Below the pieces are notes generated by a model. It ran no database searches. It saw nothing but the letters and a program-made list of their open reading frames with translations, and had not been told where the DNA came from. From Eubacterium sp. (GTDB lineage: Bacteria > Bacillota > Clostridia > Lachnospirales > Lachnospiraceae), in contig DOVJ01000208.1 in assembly GCA_003520145.1 (NCBI GenBank), positions 1 to 9,514 of the forward strand: a stretch of DNA of 9,514 nucleotides, given 5' to 3'. The position numbers were made by a program, and so were the translations under genes. Below are positions 1 to 7,670 of this stretch, piece by piece. Within the stretch, counting starts at the first letter, position 1. Every line of letters starts with the position of its first letter.

Positions 1-2280
1 CCTTTTTTTATCTCTTATAACCGTAATCTGCCCAGTATCAACAGTGCATAGATGCTCTATCCCAAAGCCTTCGAGTCTTGAAATTGTATCAGGCGAAGGA
101 TGGCCATATCTGTTATTCCTGCCACAGCTTATAAATGCTTTGTCAGCCTGTATGAAGCTCAAAAAATCAGCACTGCTCGAATACCTTGAACCATGATGCG
201 CAACCTGAAGGATTCTAATAGTATCACTTGGTTTATCAGCATAAACATTCTTTTCCTTGCAGATATATTCTTCTGCCTCAAAGCCTATATCACCGGTTAC
301 TATGAGGTTTATGCCCGGTATTGTGATATTAAGACACAATGACAGTTCATTATTATCTTTAATCTCATTAGAGGCAGAATCAGACAAAGGATAGAAACTT
401 GTTATGAAGAGGTCGTCTTTTTTCAGACTTGTATATTCATCCCAGTATATGATGTCTATGTTGTGACTTTTAAGAAGATTTGTTATTGAAGCAGTTTTTG
501 GATCATCGACGATATATGAGGATAAGACAACATGCTTTATATCTATACTAAAGATCAGGTCTTCCAAAGCATTTGTATGATCTGCATCGCAGTGAGTTAT
601 AAACAGATAATCAACGGAATCGATTCGATTGCTCAAAAGATACGGAACTATCCTCTTTTGACCGACATTGTCTACATCAGAACTGCCGCAATCTATCATG
701 ATATGATTATTCTTTGTGTTTACATATATGCATTGGCCCTGTGATACGTCAAGCATAGTCATGTATGTATTGCATCGCTGACGATTAAAGAGAAGAAGTG
801 ATAAACAAGGTATGATAAGCACAAGATAAAGCTTGTGTTTAGCACTTATGTTATTCTTAGAATATAGCAGGTATATGAAAGCCATCATGATGATATAATA
901 CACCAATATACTACCAGTAGAAGGTCTGCCGAAAAGAATACGGCTAAAAGGAAGTCTTAGAGATAAAGATGCAAGATATTCGCATATGTCAAGTCCGTAG
1001 TGACTGATACCTATCATGTACATACCAAGCGGCACAGATACAAGCCCTGATAGACCACCAGCTATCATACCAGTCATGATAAAGCTCATCATAGGTATAA
1101 CAAGAAAATTGACCAATATCGAATAAGTCGGAACATAGAAGTAATTATAAGCTATGATCGGGAGATTGATCAGTGTGATGGTCGCAGATGTAACAAGCAT
1201 AGAAGGAAGCATCTTCTTTTTTAATTCGAGACTGTTGATGATTATAGGCGCGACAATACCTATTGCGATCACGCAGGAAAAAGAAAGCTGAAAACCACTG
1301 TTAGTAACAGCATATGGGTTATCCATAAGTATTATCAAGGACGCTATCGATATACTGTTTATAAGATCATAATCTCTGTTTAGATATTCTGATATCAGAT
1401 ATATGATCATCATAATCGCAGCTCTTCTCACACTCATAGAATTACCACAGAATATAACATACATGATAAGAAAAAGTGAACTAACATAAGCACTTATAGC
1501 ATAAGATAAGCCACGTTTTCTCAAAAAACGATAAAAAGACATGCCTATAAGAGCCAAATGAAGACCCGATATAGCCAGTATGTGCGCTATGCCAGCACTT
1601 GTATATATGTCCTTCACATCATTATCAAGTGCAGAGCGTTCTCCGATTATCATGGCAGTGTATATGCCACTGTGTTTCTTGTCATCTAAGCTCTCGTACG
1701 TGTTTGTAAGTTTTTCTCGCAGATTTCCTATATACTTGTAGAATACATTTGGCTTTTTTACAACTTCAGCCTTAGTAATACTGATTCCGTGTAGTATTCC
1801 TATTGACTTATAATACTTTTGCGGATTGTATTCCCCTTCATTAGTAGCTTTTCTGAAATCATATATACTACCCTTTACTTTTATGATACTCTTGTATGGA
1901 TATGGATCCTTAGAATAAGCAAGATATTCTTTATCGTTATCAACATCCTTAAGATAAAGCCTGTATTCGGAAGCATCGAAATTTACATGGCTAACAGCCT
2001 CTATTATGTATTTCCCTTCAACAATATCACCTTCTTTTAGTGTATCTGTCTCATGCATAAAGACCCAAAAAGGATGTATGACAAAAAATAATAGAATGAC
2101 CGAATACACGATTATATGTTTTTTTCTTTTGGAATCTTTGATTTTCAGAATATAGAAAAGATAGAATGCTATAAAGCAAAGATATATAAGAATAATATAT
2201 GGGTTTTGGCTTTGACTTACGATTATCGAGAGTATGTAAACCAAAACCCAGATAAGAATCGGACGTTTTATATAGAACAC
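1..2280 (-). CDS. comEC: ComEC/Rec2-family DNA internalization channel (3' end cut by window edge)
   Basis: This is a polytopic membrane protein that carries single-stranded DNA across the cytoplasmic membrane during natural transformation. The reading frame is open on the minus strand from just after the kinase stop to base 1. Numbered from the ATA at 2271 it has 757 visible residues: an N-terminal membrane and DUF4131-like region (about 1-170), the Competence domain with HILAISGLHLALI (230-242) and GNSMSVRRAAIM (276-287), several membrane helices to about 495, then a metallo-beta-lactamase domain. That domain has THCDADHTN (559-567), TGDIG (659-663), AHHGSRYSS (691-699) and GRNNRYGHP (717-725). 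The family is usually about 700-800 residues, so only a short tail is missing. The usual DVGQGD motif reads DVSQGQ here (508-513). The start is uncertain: GTG at 2280 overlaps the Shine-Dalgarno, while ATA at 2271 lies 8 nt from it and gives MKRPILIW, like other ComEC N-termini. The family assignment is secure; DNA uptake by this organism is inference. Confidence 0.95.
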   Translation of the reverse strand, partial: MFYIKRPILIWVLVYILSIIVSQSQNPYIILIYLCFIAFYLFYILKIKDSKRKKHIIVYSVILLFFVIHPFWVFMHETDTLKEGDIVEGKYIIEAVSHVNFDASEYRLYLKDVDNDKEYLAYSKDPYPYKSIIKVKGSIYDFRKATNEGEYNPQKYYKSIGILHGISITKAEVVKKPNVFYKYIGNLREKLTNTYESLDDKKHSGIYTAMIIGERSALDNDVKDIYTSAGIAHILAISGLHLALIGMSFYRFLRKRGLSYAISAYVSSLFLIMYVIFCGNSMSVRRAAIMMIIYLISEYLNRDYDLINSISIASLIILMDNPYAVTNSGFQLSFSCVIAIGIVAPIIINSLELKKKMLPSMLVTSATITLINLPIIAYNYFYVPTYSILVNFLVIPMMSFIMTGMIAGGLSGLVSVPLGMYMIGISHYGLDICEYLASLSLRLPFSRILFGRPSTGSILVYYIIMMAFIYLLYSKNNISAKHKLYLVLIIPCLSLLLFNRQRCNTYMTMLDVSQGQCIYVNTKNNHIMIDCGSSDVDNVGQKRIVPYLLSNRIDSVDYLFITHCDADHTNALEDLIFSIDIKHVVLSSYIVDDPKTASITNLLKSHNIDIIYWDEYTSLKKDDLFITSFYPLSDSASNEIKDNNELSLCLNITIPGINLIVTGDIGFEAEEYICKEKNVYADKPSDTIRILQVAHHGSRYSSSADFLSFIQADKAFISCGRNNRYGHPSPDTISRLEGFGIEHLCTVDTGQITVIRDKKR

Positions 2281-2285
2281 CTCCT
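2280..2285 (-). promoter_or_regulatory. Ribosome binding site of comEC (AGGAGG)
   Basis: A perfect AGGAGG on the minus strand overlaps the kinase TAG stop (2286-2284). Its last G is also the first base of a GTG codon, which leaves no spacer for that GTG. An 8-nt spacer leads to ATA at 2271-2269. No in-frame ATG or TTG lies at a workable distance; the nearest TTG, at 2244, is far away. The site decides the start question for comEC. Confidence 0.8.
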
Positions 2286-3342
2286 AACGTGAATATGTAA
2301 GAGGAATTCTAACGGTAAATGTTGTGCCGTCTCCTTCAGTACTGAAGACCTTGATAGCACCGTTATGCAGCATGATGATATTCTTCGTTATAGAAAGACC
2401 AAGACCTGTTCCGCCAGTTTCTCTAGTTCTTGCTTTATCCACACGATAGAATCTGTCAAATATGTATTCGAGCTTATCTTCTGGAATACCTATGCCGGAA
2501 TCAACAACCTTGATATAGAAGAACTTGTGGTCCGCATTCAGAGAAACTCTTACATAACCACCGTCCTTGTTGTACTTTATTCCGTTCTCTATGAGATTAG
2601 ATATAGCAAGTGTAAGTTTGGTCTCATCGACCTCGGCTATAACCGGTCTAAAGCTTTCAAGTATGAGTTCAACATCCTTTTTATTGGCGATTGGACGAAC
2701 TCTCTTCATAATAAGCTCGATTATCTCATTGATATTAACCTCTGAGATATTCATCTCACGATTAGTCTTATCGATCCTTACAAGAGTAAGAAGATCGTTG
2801 ATGATCTTATTCTCTCTGTCAATCTCAGTAGACATATCCTTGAAAAACTCTCTGTAAGTCTCATTCGGAACATTCTCTTCCATAAGAAGCGAATCTGCTA
2901 TAAGCTTCATGCCGGTAAGAGGTGTCTTTAGTTCGTGAGAAACGTTAGACACAAACTCGCTTCTCGACTCATCAAGCTTATTGATCTTAGCAAGAAGCGA
3001 TTCAAATGCATCGGCTATATCTTCGGTTTCTATATAGCCGTTGAGATCTATTTCCTTTGGAAAGTTACCTTCCCCCATAGTCTCTATCGTAGTTGCAAGA
3101 CGCTTAAAAGGATACGTAAACCAAATCGCTATCAGAATAGATGTGACTAACAGAAGAATAAACGATATGATAAATATAATCGAAGATACTTCGTTAGCGT
3201 AATCACCTTTACTTAGCTTTATACCGATAAACATGGAGAGAATCGGTACAAAACCCGTAAGGAATACTATTATGATAAGCCTGGCAAACATACTGTGAAA
3301 TATATAATTTGATAAGCTTTTATTTCTTAAAATAATAACCAA
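2284..3342 (-). CDS. Membrane sensor histidine kinase (HAMP-HisKA-HATPase_c)
   Basis: This protein senses a signal at the membrane and phosphorylates the response regulator encoded just upstream. The 352-residue frame has two membrane helices (about 20-43 and 54-75) separated by a loop of only about ten residues, so there is no sizeable extracellular sensor domain. A HAMP-like linker follows (about 76-125), then HisKA with SHELKTP (phospho-acceptor His136), the N box NLIEN (249-253), the G1 box DSGIGIP (281-287), the F box FDRFYRVD (295-302) and the G2 box GGTGLGL (310-316). All catalytic boxes are intact. The tiny loop suggests that it senses the membrane, an intramembrane signal or a partner protein. 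The start overlaps the regulator gene by 23 nt. TTG at 3342 directly abuts a GGGGAG, so the true start may be a few codons downstream. The ligand and the target genes cannot be told from the sequence. Confidence 0.95.
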   Translation of the reverse strand: MVIILRNKSLSNYIFHSMFARLIIIVFLTGFVPILSMFIGIKLSKGDYANEVSSIIFIISFILLLVTSILIAIWFTYPFKRLATTIETMGEGNFPKEIDLNGYIETEDIADAFESLLAKINKLDESRSEFVSNVSHELKTPLTGMKLIADSLLMEENVPNETYREFFKDMSTEIDRENKIINDLLTLVRIDKTNREMNISEVNINEIIELIMKRVRPIANKKDVELILESFRPVIAEVDETKLTLAISNLIENGIKYNKDGGYVRVSLNADHKFFYIKVVDSGIGIPEDKLEYIFDRFYRVDKARTRETGGTGLGLSITKNIIMLHNGAIKVFSTEGDGTTFTVRIPLTYSR

Positions 3343-4006
3343 CTCCCCACTTTGTTATGATATATTGAGGTTCGCTAGGATTTTCTTCGATTTTCTCACG
3401 TAGACGTCTTATATGAACATCAACTGTTCTTGCATCACCTGGATAATCATAACCCCAAACAATGCTTAGAAGAGACTCTCTGTCATAAATCTTCTCGGAA
3501 TTAAGTGCAAGAAGCTCAAGCACATCATATTCCTTGGATGTAAGATTCACATCCTGTCCACATACAAATGCTCTTCTGCTCTCACAATCAATCTTGATAT
3601 CTCTGACTTCGATCAGTTTTCTTGTGGTAACAGTCTCTGTCTTAACATTACGTCTCAAGATAGCCTTGATTCTTGCTTTAACCTCAAGAATATTAAAAGG
3701 CTTAGTGATATAATCATCGGCACCATATTCAAGTCCCATGATCTTATCCATATCTTCACTTTTGGCAGTGAGCATGATTATAGGAACATTAGAAAACTCT
3801 CTTATGTGCTGACATACAGTCAGACCATCCATACCCGGAAGCATGACATCAAGAAGTATCACATCATATTCGTTATCCTTTGCCATCTGAAGCGCTTCTG
3901 TTCCGTCATATGCGCAGGAAACCTCAAAATCATCCTGTTCAAGACTGAACTTAAGGCCTTTCACGATCAACTTTTCATCATCAACTACTAGCGCTTGTTT
4001 TCCCAT
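3320..4006 (-). CDS. OmpR/PhoB-family response regulator
   Basis: This 228-residue transcription factor is activated by phosphorylation, most likely by the adjacent kinase. The receiver domain (about 3-118) carries the acidic pair Asp9/Asp10, the phospho-acceptor Asp53 in LLDVMLPGMDG, the switch Thr80 and Lys102 in TKPF. A winged-helix Trans_Reg_C domain (about 133-227) follows, with the recognition-helix segment DARTVDVHIRRLREKIE (191-207) and a C-terminal WGVGYYF wing. Length and motifs are standard for the family. ATG at 4006 is preceded by AAAGG at about 10 nt, and the gene begins 13 nt after the comEA stop, so it is cotranscribed with comEA. Its regulon is unknown. Autoregulation of this operon is plausible, but no repeated operator is evident. 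Confidence 0.96.
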   Translation of the reverse strand: MGKQALVVDDEKLIVKGLKFSLEQDDFEVSCAYDGTEALQMAKDNEYDVILLDVMLPGMDGLTVCQHIREFSNVPIIMLTAKSEDMDKIMGLEYGADDYITKPFNILEVKARIKAILRRNVKTETVTTRKLIEVRDIKIDCESRRAFVCGQDVNLTSKEYDVLELLALNSEKIYDRESLLSIVWGYDYPGDARTVDVHIRRLREKIEENPSEPQYIITKWGVGYYFKK

Positions 4007-4019
4007 CTTAAATACCCTT

Positions 4020-4598
4020 TCAATTAACCTTTATGAGATCCTTGATCTTGTTATAAGTATTCTCCTTAATCCCACTGACATTCATGATATCCTCAATCGT
4101 TACAAACGGTCCGTGTTCGTTACGATAATTGATTATATCAAGAGCTCTGGACTGACCTATTCCCGGAAGAGCAGAAAGTTCATCTTTGTTAGCATGATTG
4201 ATATCGATAAGAGCATCGCTTTCATCTATATCTTCAATATCTCCGATCTTTCTGACAGTTATCTTCTGACCATCTTTTAAAAGCGAAGCAGGATTAAGAT
4301 TCCCGATATCCGCATCTTCACACAGGCCTCCTGCTTTTTCAAAAAGCATATATAGTCTCGTATCTTCAGCAACTATATATACTCCCGGAGTAGTAACTGC
4401 ACCGTCTATATACACGGTTATAGTCTTCTCTTCTTCATGAAAAGCATGTGCCGTGGAAGTAACAACATCCTTCTTCAGTTCTTCAGATTCTGTCTTATCA
4501 TGACCGGATACATATACATATCCGCAGATCAGTATCAGGATTATGGTTATGTATAGCTTATACCTTGCCACAAACCTCTTAAGTGAATATAAATCCAT
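4020..4598 (-). CDS. comEA: ComEA-like competence DNA-binding protein (TM-SLBB-helix-hairpin-helix)
   Basis: ComEA is anchored outside the cytoplasmic membrane, binds incoming double-stranded DNA and hands it to the ComEC channel. This 192-residue protein has a basic N-terminus and one membrane helix (about 15-31), a charged linker, an SLBB-like domain (about 60-116, with VYIDGAVTTPGVY) and a C-terminal tandem helix-hairpin-helix domain (about 131-189). The latter contains the DNA-backbone-binding hairpin LPGIGQSRA (144-152) and a second hairpin NVSGIKE (173-179). This order and length are the classic Firmicute ComEA layout. ATG at 4598 has AAGGAG 4 nt upstream. It is the first gene of the minus-strand operon. 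No comEB (dCMP deaminase) sits next to it; the two-component pair takes that place. The gene name rests on architecture plus the nearby comEC. Confidence 0.93.
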   Translation of the reverse strand: MDLYSLKRFVARYKLYITIILILICGYVYVSGHDKTESEELKKDVVTSTAHAFHEEEKTITVYIDGAVTTPGVYIVAEDTRLYMLFEKAGGLCEDADIGNLNPASLLKDGQKITVRKIGDIEDIDESDALIDINHANKDELSALPGIGQSRALDIINYRNEHGPFVTIEDIMNVSGIKENTYNKIKDLIKVN

Positions 4599-4606
4599 AA
4601 TTCTCC

Positions 4607-4621
4607 TTATATTGTATATAA
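4607..4621. repeat. AT-rich palindrome TTATAT-TGT-ATATAA next to the comEA ribosome binding site
   Basis: The sequence is a perfect 6-bp inverted repeat with a 3-bp spacer. It lies in the comEA leader and touches the AAGGAG. It could be an operator half-site pair or, in RNA, a weak A-U hairpin beside the ribosome binding site. AT-rich palindromes also arise by chance in this DNA, so function is speculative. Confidence 0.35.
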
Positions 4622-4656
4622 GGGCTCTCTGATTATGCTCATTACATCATAACTAC

Positions 4657-4685
4657 ATTTTAATGAAATATCACCCAAAATACAA
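4657..4685 (-). promoter_or_regulatory. Candidate sigma-A promoter for the comEA-RR-HK-comEC operon
   Basis: On the minus strand TTGTAT (4685-4680) is followed by 17 nt and then TAAAAT (4662-4657). The -10 matches the consensus at 5 of 6 positions and the -35 at 3 of 6. Transcription would start near 4650, giving a leader of about 50 nt before the comEA ATG. It is the best match in the gap, but it is unproven. Confidence 0.4.
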
Positions 4686-4715
4686 TAGTAAATTTGGAAA
4701 TAATCGAGATTTTTC

Positions 4716-4744
4716 TTTACTAATCGCTCTGTTTCTTATATAAT
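4716..4744 (+). promoter_or_regulatory. Sigma-A promoter for the yfhO-like gene and argH
   Basis: TTTACT (4716-4721), a 17-nt spacer and a perfect TATAAT (4739-4744) form a good housekeeping promoter. The predicted start is near 4751, which gives a short leader of about 20 nt. This placement argues against the upstream GTG at 4755 as the translation start. Confidence 0.65.
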
Positions 4745-4759
4745 TAGAGCATACGTGTT

Positions 4760-4764
4760 GGAGG
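4760..4764 (+). promoter_or_regulatory. Ribosome binding site of the yfhO-like gene (GGAGG)
   Basis: GGAGG lies 5 nt before ATG 4770 and fixes that codon as the start. The in-frame GTG at 4755 precedes the site and would have no site of its own. Confidence 0.8.
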
Positions 4765-4769
4765 ATGAC

Positions 4770-7670
4770 ATGAAAGATTTAAGAAAAGATATTATAGTAC
4801 TGGCCATTTATTTTTTGACCTTTTCTCTGTTAAATGTCTTTGGAGCAGACATTGTTGCGGCTAATCTCATAGCATTTTTGATAAGTTATATATATGTACT
4901 TATAACCAGACGTCAAAAAGATGGCAAAAGCCGTATTCTTTATGTATATGAGACATTAATAAAACTATATCCGATACATTTTTGCGAAAGCATACTGCTT
5001 GTTTTCGTGTGCAGAATTCTTGGTTTGAATGTATACGTATCCAAGCTTTTATGTGTTATTCTTATACTTGGATTCATCTATGCGCTCAGAAGATTTTTCC
5101 CATCACAGCCAAATGCTGATGGTCCTAAGACTCTCTGGGACAAGCTTGACCTCATCGATGAAGCCTCTATGGATCATAAGACGATCATAAGCGGCAACAT
5201 AACATATATCCTTTCTTTTGTTATGCCATTTGTCATATGTCTTGTTATCTTCGGAACGCGTCAGATATATCCTTTTGGTGATGAGGTTTATCTTCGTTGT
5301 GACATGTATCATCAGTATGCTCCTTTTTACAGTGAATTATGGTACAAGTTAAAGACAGGCGGTTCCTTTACATATAGTTGGAATATAGGTTATGGCGTTA
5401 ACTTTATCGCTCTTTTTGCCTACTATCTATCAAGCCCTGTTAATTACTTTTTGACGATTTTTCCACAGATGCATATGCTTGAACTTATGGACTACATAAT
5501 TGTATTCAAAATGTGTCTTATGTCCCTTAGTTTCACATATTATCTGACTAAGCATTATAACAATAAGTCTATTATATCTGCAGTTTTAGGTTGGTTCTAT
5601 GCACTTAGTGCCTACCTCATGGCATATAGTTGGAATATTATGTGGCTTGATTGCCTCGTATTCTTCCCTCTTATTATGCTTGGACTTGAACAGTTAGTTC
5701 AAAAAGGAAAGTACAAGCTTTATGTCATAAGCTTATCGCTTTGTATTATATCTAATTATTATATATCTATCATGATATGTATATATATTGTTATTGCATT
5801 CGTATATAACATGTTTATCATGGAAAAACCTAAGTATTATTATATCTACTTTAAGAGAATATTTACGTTCTGTATATTCTCCTTGATTGCTGGTGGTATA
5901 TCGGCTGTACTTCTGCTTCCAGAGGTTGCAGCACTTAAGCTTACAGCTTCAAGTGATATCACTTTTCCAAAAACATGGATGACTTACTTTCCTACCATGA
6001 ATATGATCACCAGGATGCTTCCAGGTGTTGAGACACATATCGGTTTGCAGCATTATCCTAACATATACTGCGGTTCTTTCGTATTCCTTCTCTTTCCACT
6101 GTATTTTATCAACAAGGATATCAAAACAGGTGAAAAGATTGGAAAACTCCTGTTGTTAGCTGTGCTTTTAGCCTCTTTCAATATGAATGTATTGAATTTT
6201 ATCTGGCATGGATTCCATTTTCCTAACTCGTTGCCGGCAAGACATAGTTTTATATTTGTTTTTATTGTACTCGATATCTGCTTTGAAGCTCTTATCCGCG
6301 TGAAGTCAATAACAAAAGAAGATATAATCAAGGGGCTTATTGCTGCTATAGCAGTTTTGATCATACTTGAACAGCACTATTCCGGTCCGGACTACAAGTT
6401 TGAGATATTCTATGTTGCTTTGATGTATATATTCGCTTACACAATCATACTGAATATATATGACAGATCCAAGATAAAGAATATTATAGCTCTAGGTCTT
6501 GTTATACTGATACCAGCTCTTGAACTTGGCTACAACATGATGAAGACCAGCTTTTCGACCATAAATCGAACTGATTATCTTAGTAATTACGATTCTATGA
6601 AGGCAGCTATTGACTACATAGAAGAAACAGATGATTCGAACTTTTACAGAACCGAGATTATGTACGGATATCGTTCAAAGAACGACAGTGCTTGGCACAA
6701 TATGAAGGGCGTCTCAACATTTTCTTCTACTGCGTACAAAACCATGACTGACTTTACTGATTATATGGGTATGGAGAGTAATTATAATGCATATTCATCA
6801 CATGGTCTTACAGCGATAACAAGTGCGATCTTCAATATTCGCTACATAATATCAAGCTATGAACGTGAAGAGGGCGATGACTATTCTCTTGTCTTCAATC
6901 AGGACAAGACCTACGTATATCGCAATAAGTACACGCTTCCTATGTGCTATGTTGCCAATGATGAAATAAGAGAACTGACTTTCGAACAAGGCATGACTGC
7001 TTTAGATTATCAGAACAGATATATGACTATGGCGACTGGTGTAGGTGATATGTTCAGAGATGTTACAACTCTTAATAGTGGTGAAACAACATTTGTAACA
7101 CCATCTAAGCGCTGTCACTGCTATCTTTACTGCCCTACTAATATGAGTAATCAGGTTGAGATATACGTTAATGATCACGGAGTATCCTATGGCATCGAAG
7201 AAACTAATATCATAGATCTTGGCTATATCGGTCCTGAAGATTATGCATATATCGCTAACATGCCATATGATGGTAAGGTTTACACGATAGATGAAGAACT
7301 CTTCAAAGAAGCTTTTGACAAGCTTGAAAAGAACTCTATTAAAGTTACAGAATATAGCGATAATATGATCAAAGGTACTCTTAATACAGATCAAGATGGT
7401 CTTGCCATATGTTGTGTGACCTACGACAAAGGATGGACTATATATGTGGACGGCAAAAAGATTGACTATAAGAGGCTGAATTCGAGTGGTTTCATAGCAT
7501 TTGACATATCAGAAGGTGAACACGAGATTGTTATGAAGTACTTCCCTGAGAATCTCACACTTGGTATAATGATAACGATTTTGTGTTTGATTGCATTTGT
7601 AGCTATTATTATTAGTGAAAAAATCGGCGAAGAAGACAATAAGAAAAAAAGAAAGGACATTACATTATGA
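4770..7670 (+). CDS. YfhO-family membrane glycosyltransferase with N-terminal GtrA-like region
   Basis: YfhO proteins are GT-C-fold membrane enzymes. The Bacillus subtilis member is implicated in adding sugars from a lipid-linked donor to lipoteichoic acid outside the membrane; the acceptor here is unknown. From ATG 4770 the protein has 966 residues. Residues 1-110 hold four membrane helices with ANLIAF (31-36), resembling a degenerate GtrA-type lipid-sugar flippase. The YfhO core starts near 145. Its first outer loop has GDEVYLRCDMYHQY (170-183, probable catalytic or metal Asp178) and the hallmark YSWNIGYGVNF (202-212) and YYLSSPVNYF (218-227). About ten more helices follow to about 590. A large outer domain follows (about 590-928) with KGWTIYVDGKKID (887-899) and EGEHEIVMKYFP, then a last helix (about 929-949) and a basic tail. 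It overlaps argH by 4 nt. The family call is strong; the GtrA part and the substrate are inference. Confidence 0.9.
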   Translation: MKDLRKDIIVLAIYFLTFSLLNVFGADIVAANLIAFLISYIYVLITRRQKDGKSRILYVYETLIKLYPIHFCESILLVFVCRILGLNVYVSKLLCVILILGFIYALRRFFPSQPNADGPKTLWDKLDLIDEASMDHKTIISGNITYILSFVMPFVICLVIFGTRQIYPFGDEVYLRCDMYHQYAPFYSELWYKLKTGGSFTYSWNIGYGVNFIALFAYYLSSPVNYFLTIFPQMHMLELMDYIIVFKMCLMSLSFTYYLTKHYNNKSIISAVLGWFYALSAYLMAYSWNIMWLDCLVFFPLIMLGLEQLVQKGKYKLYVISLSLCIISNYYISIMICIYIVIAFVYNMFIMEKPKYYYIYFKRIFTFCIFSLIAGGISAVLLLPEVAALKLTASSDITFPKTWMTYFPTMNMITRMLPGVETHIGLQHYPNIYCGSFVFLLFPLYFINKDIKTGEKIGKLLLLAVLLASFNMNVLNFIWHGFHFPNSLPARHSFIFVFIVLDICFEALIRVKSITKEDIIKGLIAAIAVLIILEQHYSGPDYKFEIFYVALMYIFAYTIILNIYDRSKIKNIIALGLVILIPALELGYNMMKTSFSTINRTDYLSNYDSMKAAIDYIEETDDSNFYRTEIMYGYRSKNDSAWHNMKGVSTFSSTAYKTMTDFTDYMGMESNYNAYSSHGLTAITSAIFNIRYIISSYEREEGDDYSLVFNQDKTYVYRNKYTLPMCYVANDEIRELTFEQGMTALDYQNRYMTMATGVGDMFRDVTTLNSGETTFVTPSKRCHCYLYCPTNMSNQVEIYVNDHGVSYGIEETNIIDLGYIGPEDYAYIANMPYDGKVYTIDEELFKEAFDKLEKNSIKVTEYSDNMIKGTLNTDQDGLAICCVTYDKGWTIYVDGKKIDYKRLNSSGFIAFDISEGEHEIVMKYFPENLTLGIMITILCLIAFVAIIISEKIGEEDNKKKRKDITL

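Noticed and set aside
532..2040. Short plus-strand open frames (532-744, 1819-2040)
   Set aside because: They are antisense to the well-supported comEC frame, with no ribosome binding site or recognisable domain.
2284..2286. Readthrough of the kinase TAG into comEC, which lies in the same frame
   Set aside because: The frames match, but a perfect Shine-Dalgarno sits at the junction and the kinase ends at its normal C-terminus, so separate initiation is simpler.
2365..3991. Plus-strand open frames opposite the kinase and regulator genes
   Set aside because: The opposite strand encodes complete, motif-rich HisKA and OmpR-family proteins; these frames are shadows.
4755..4769. GTG at 4755 as start of the yfhO-like gene
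   Set aside because: It precedes the GGAGG, lies only about 4 nt from the predicted transcript start, and ATG 4770 has ideal spacing.
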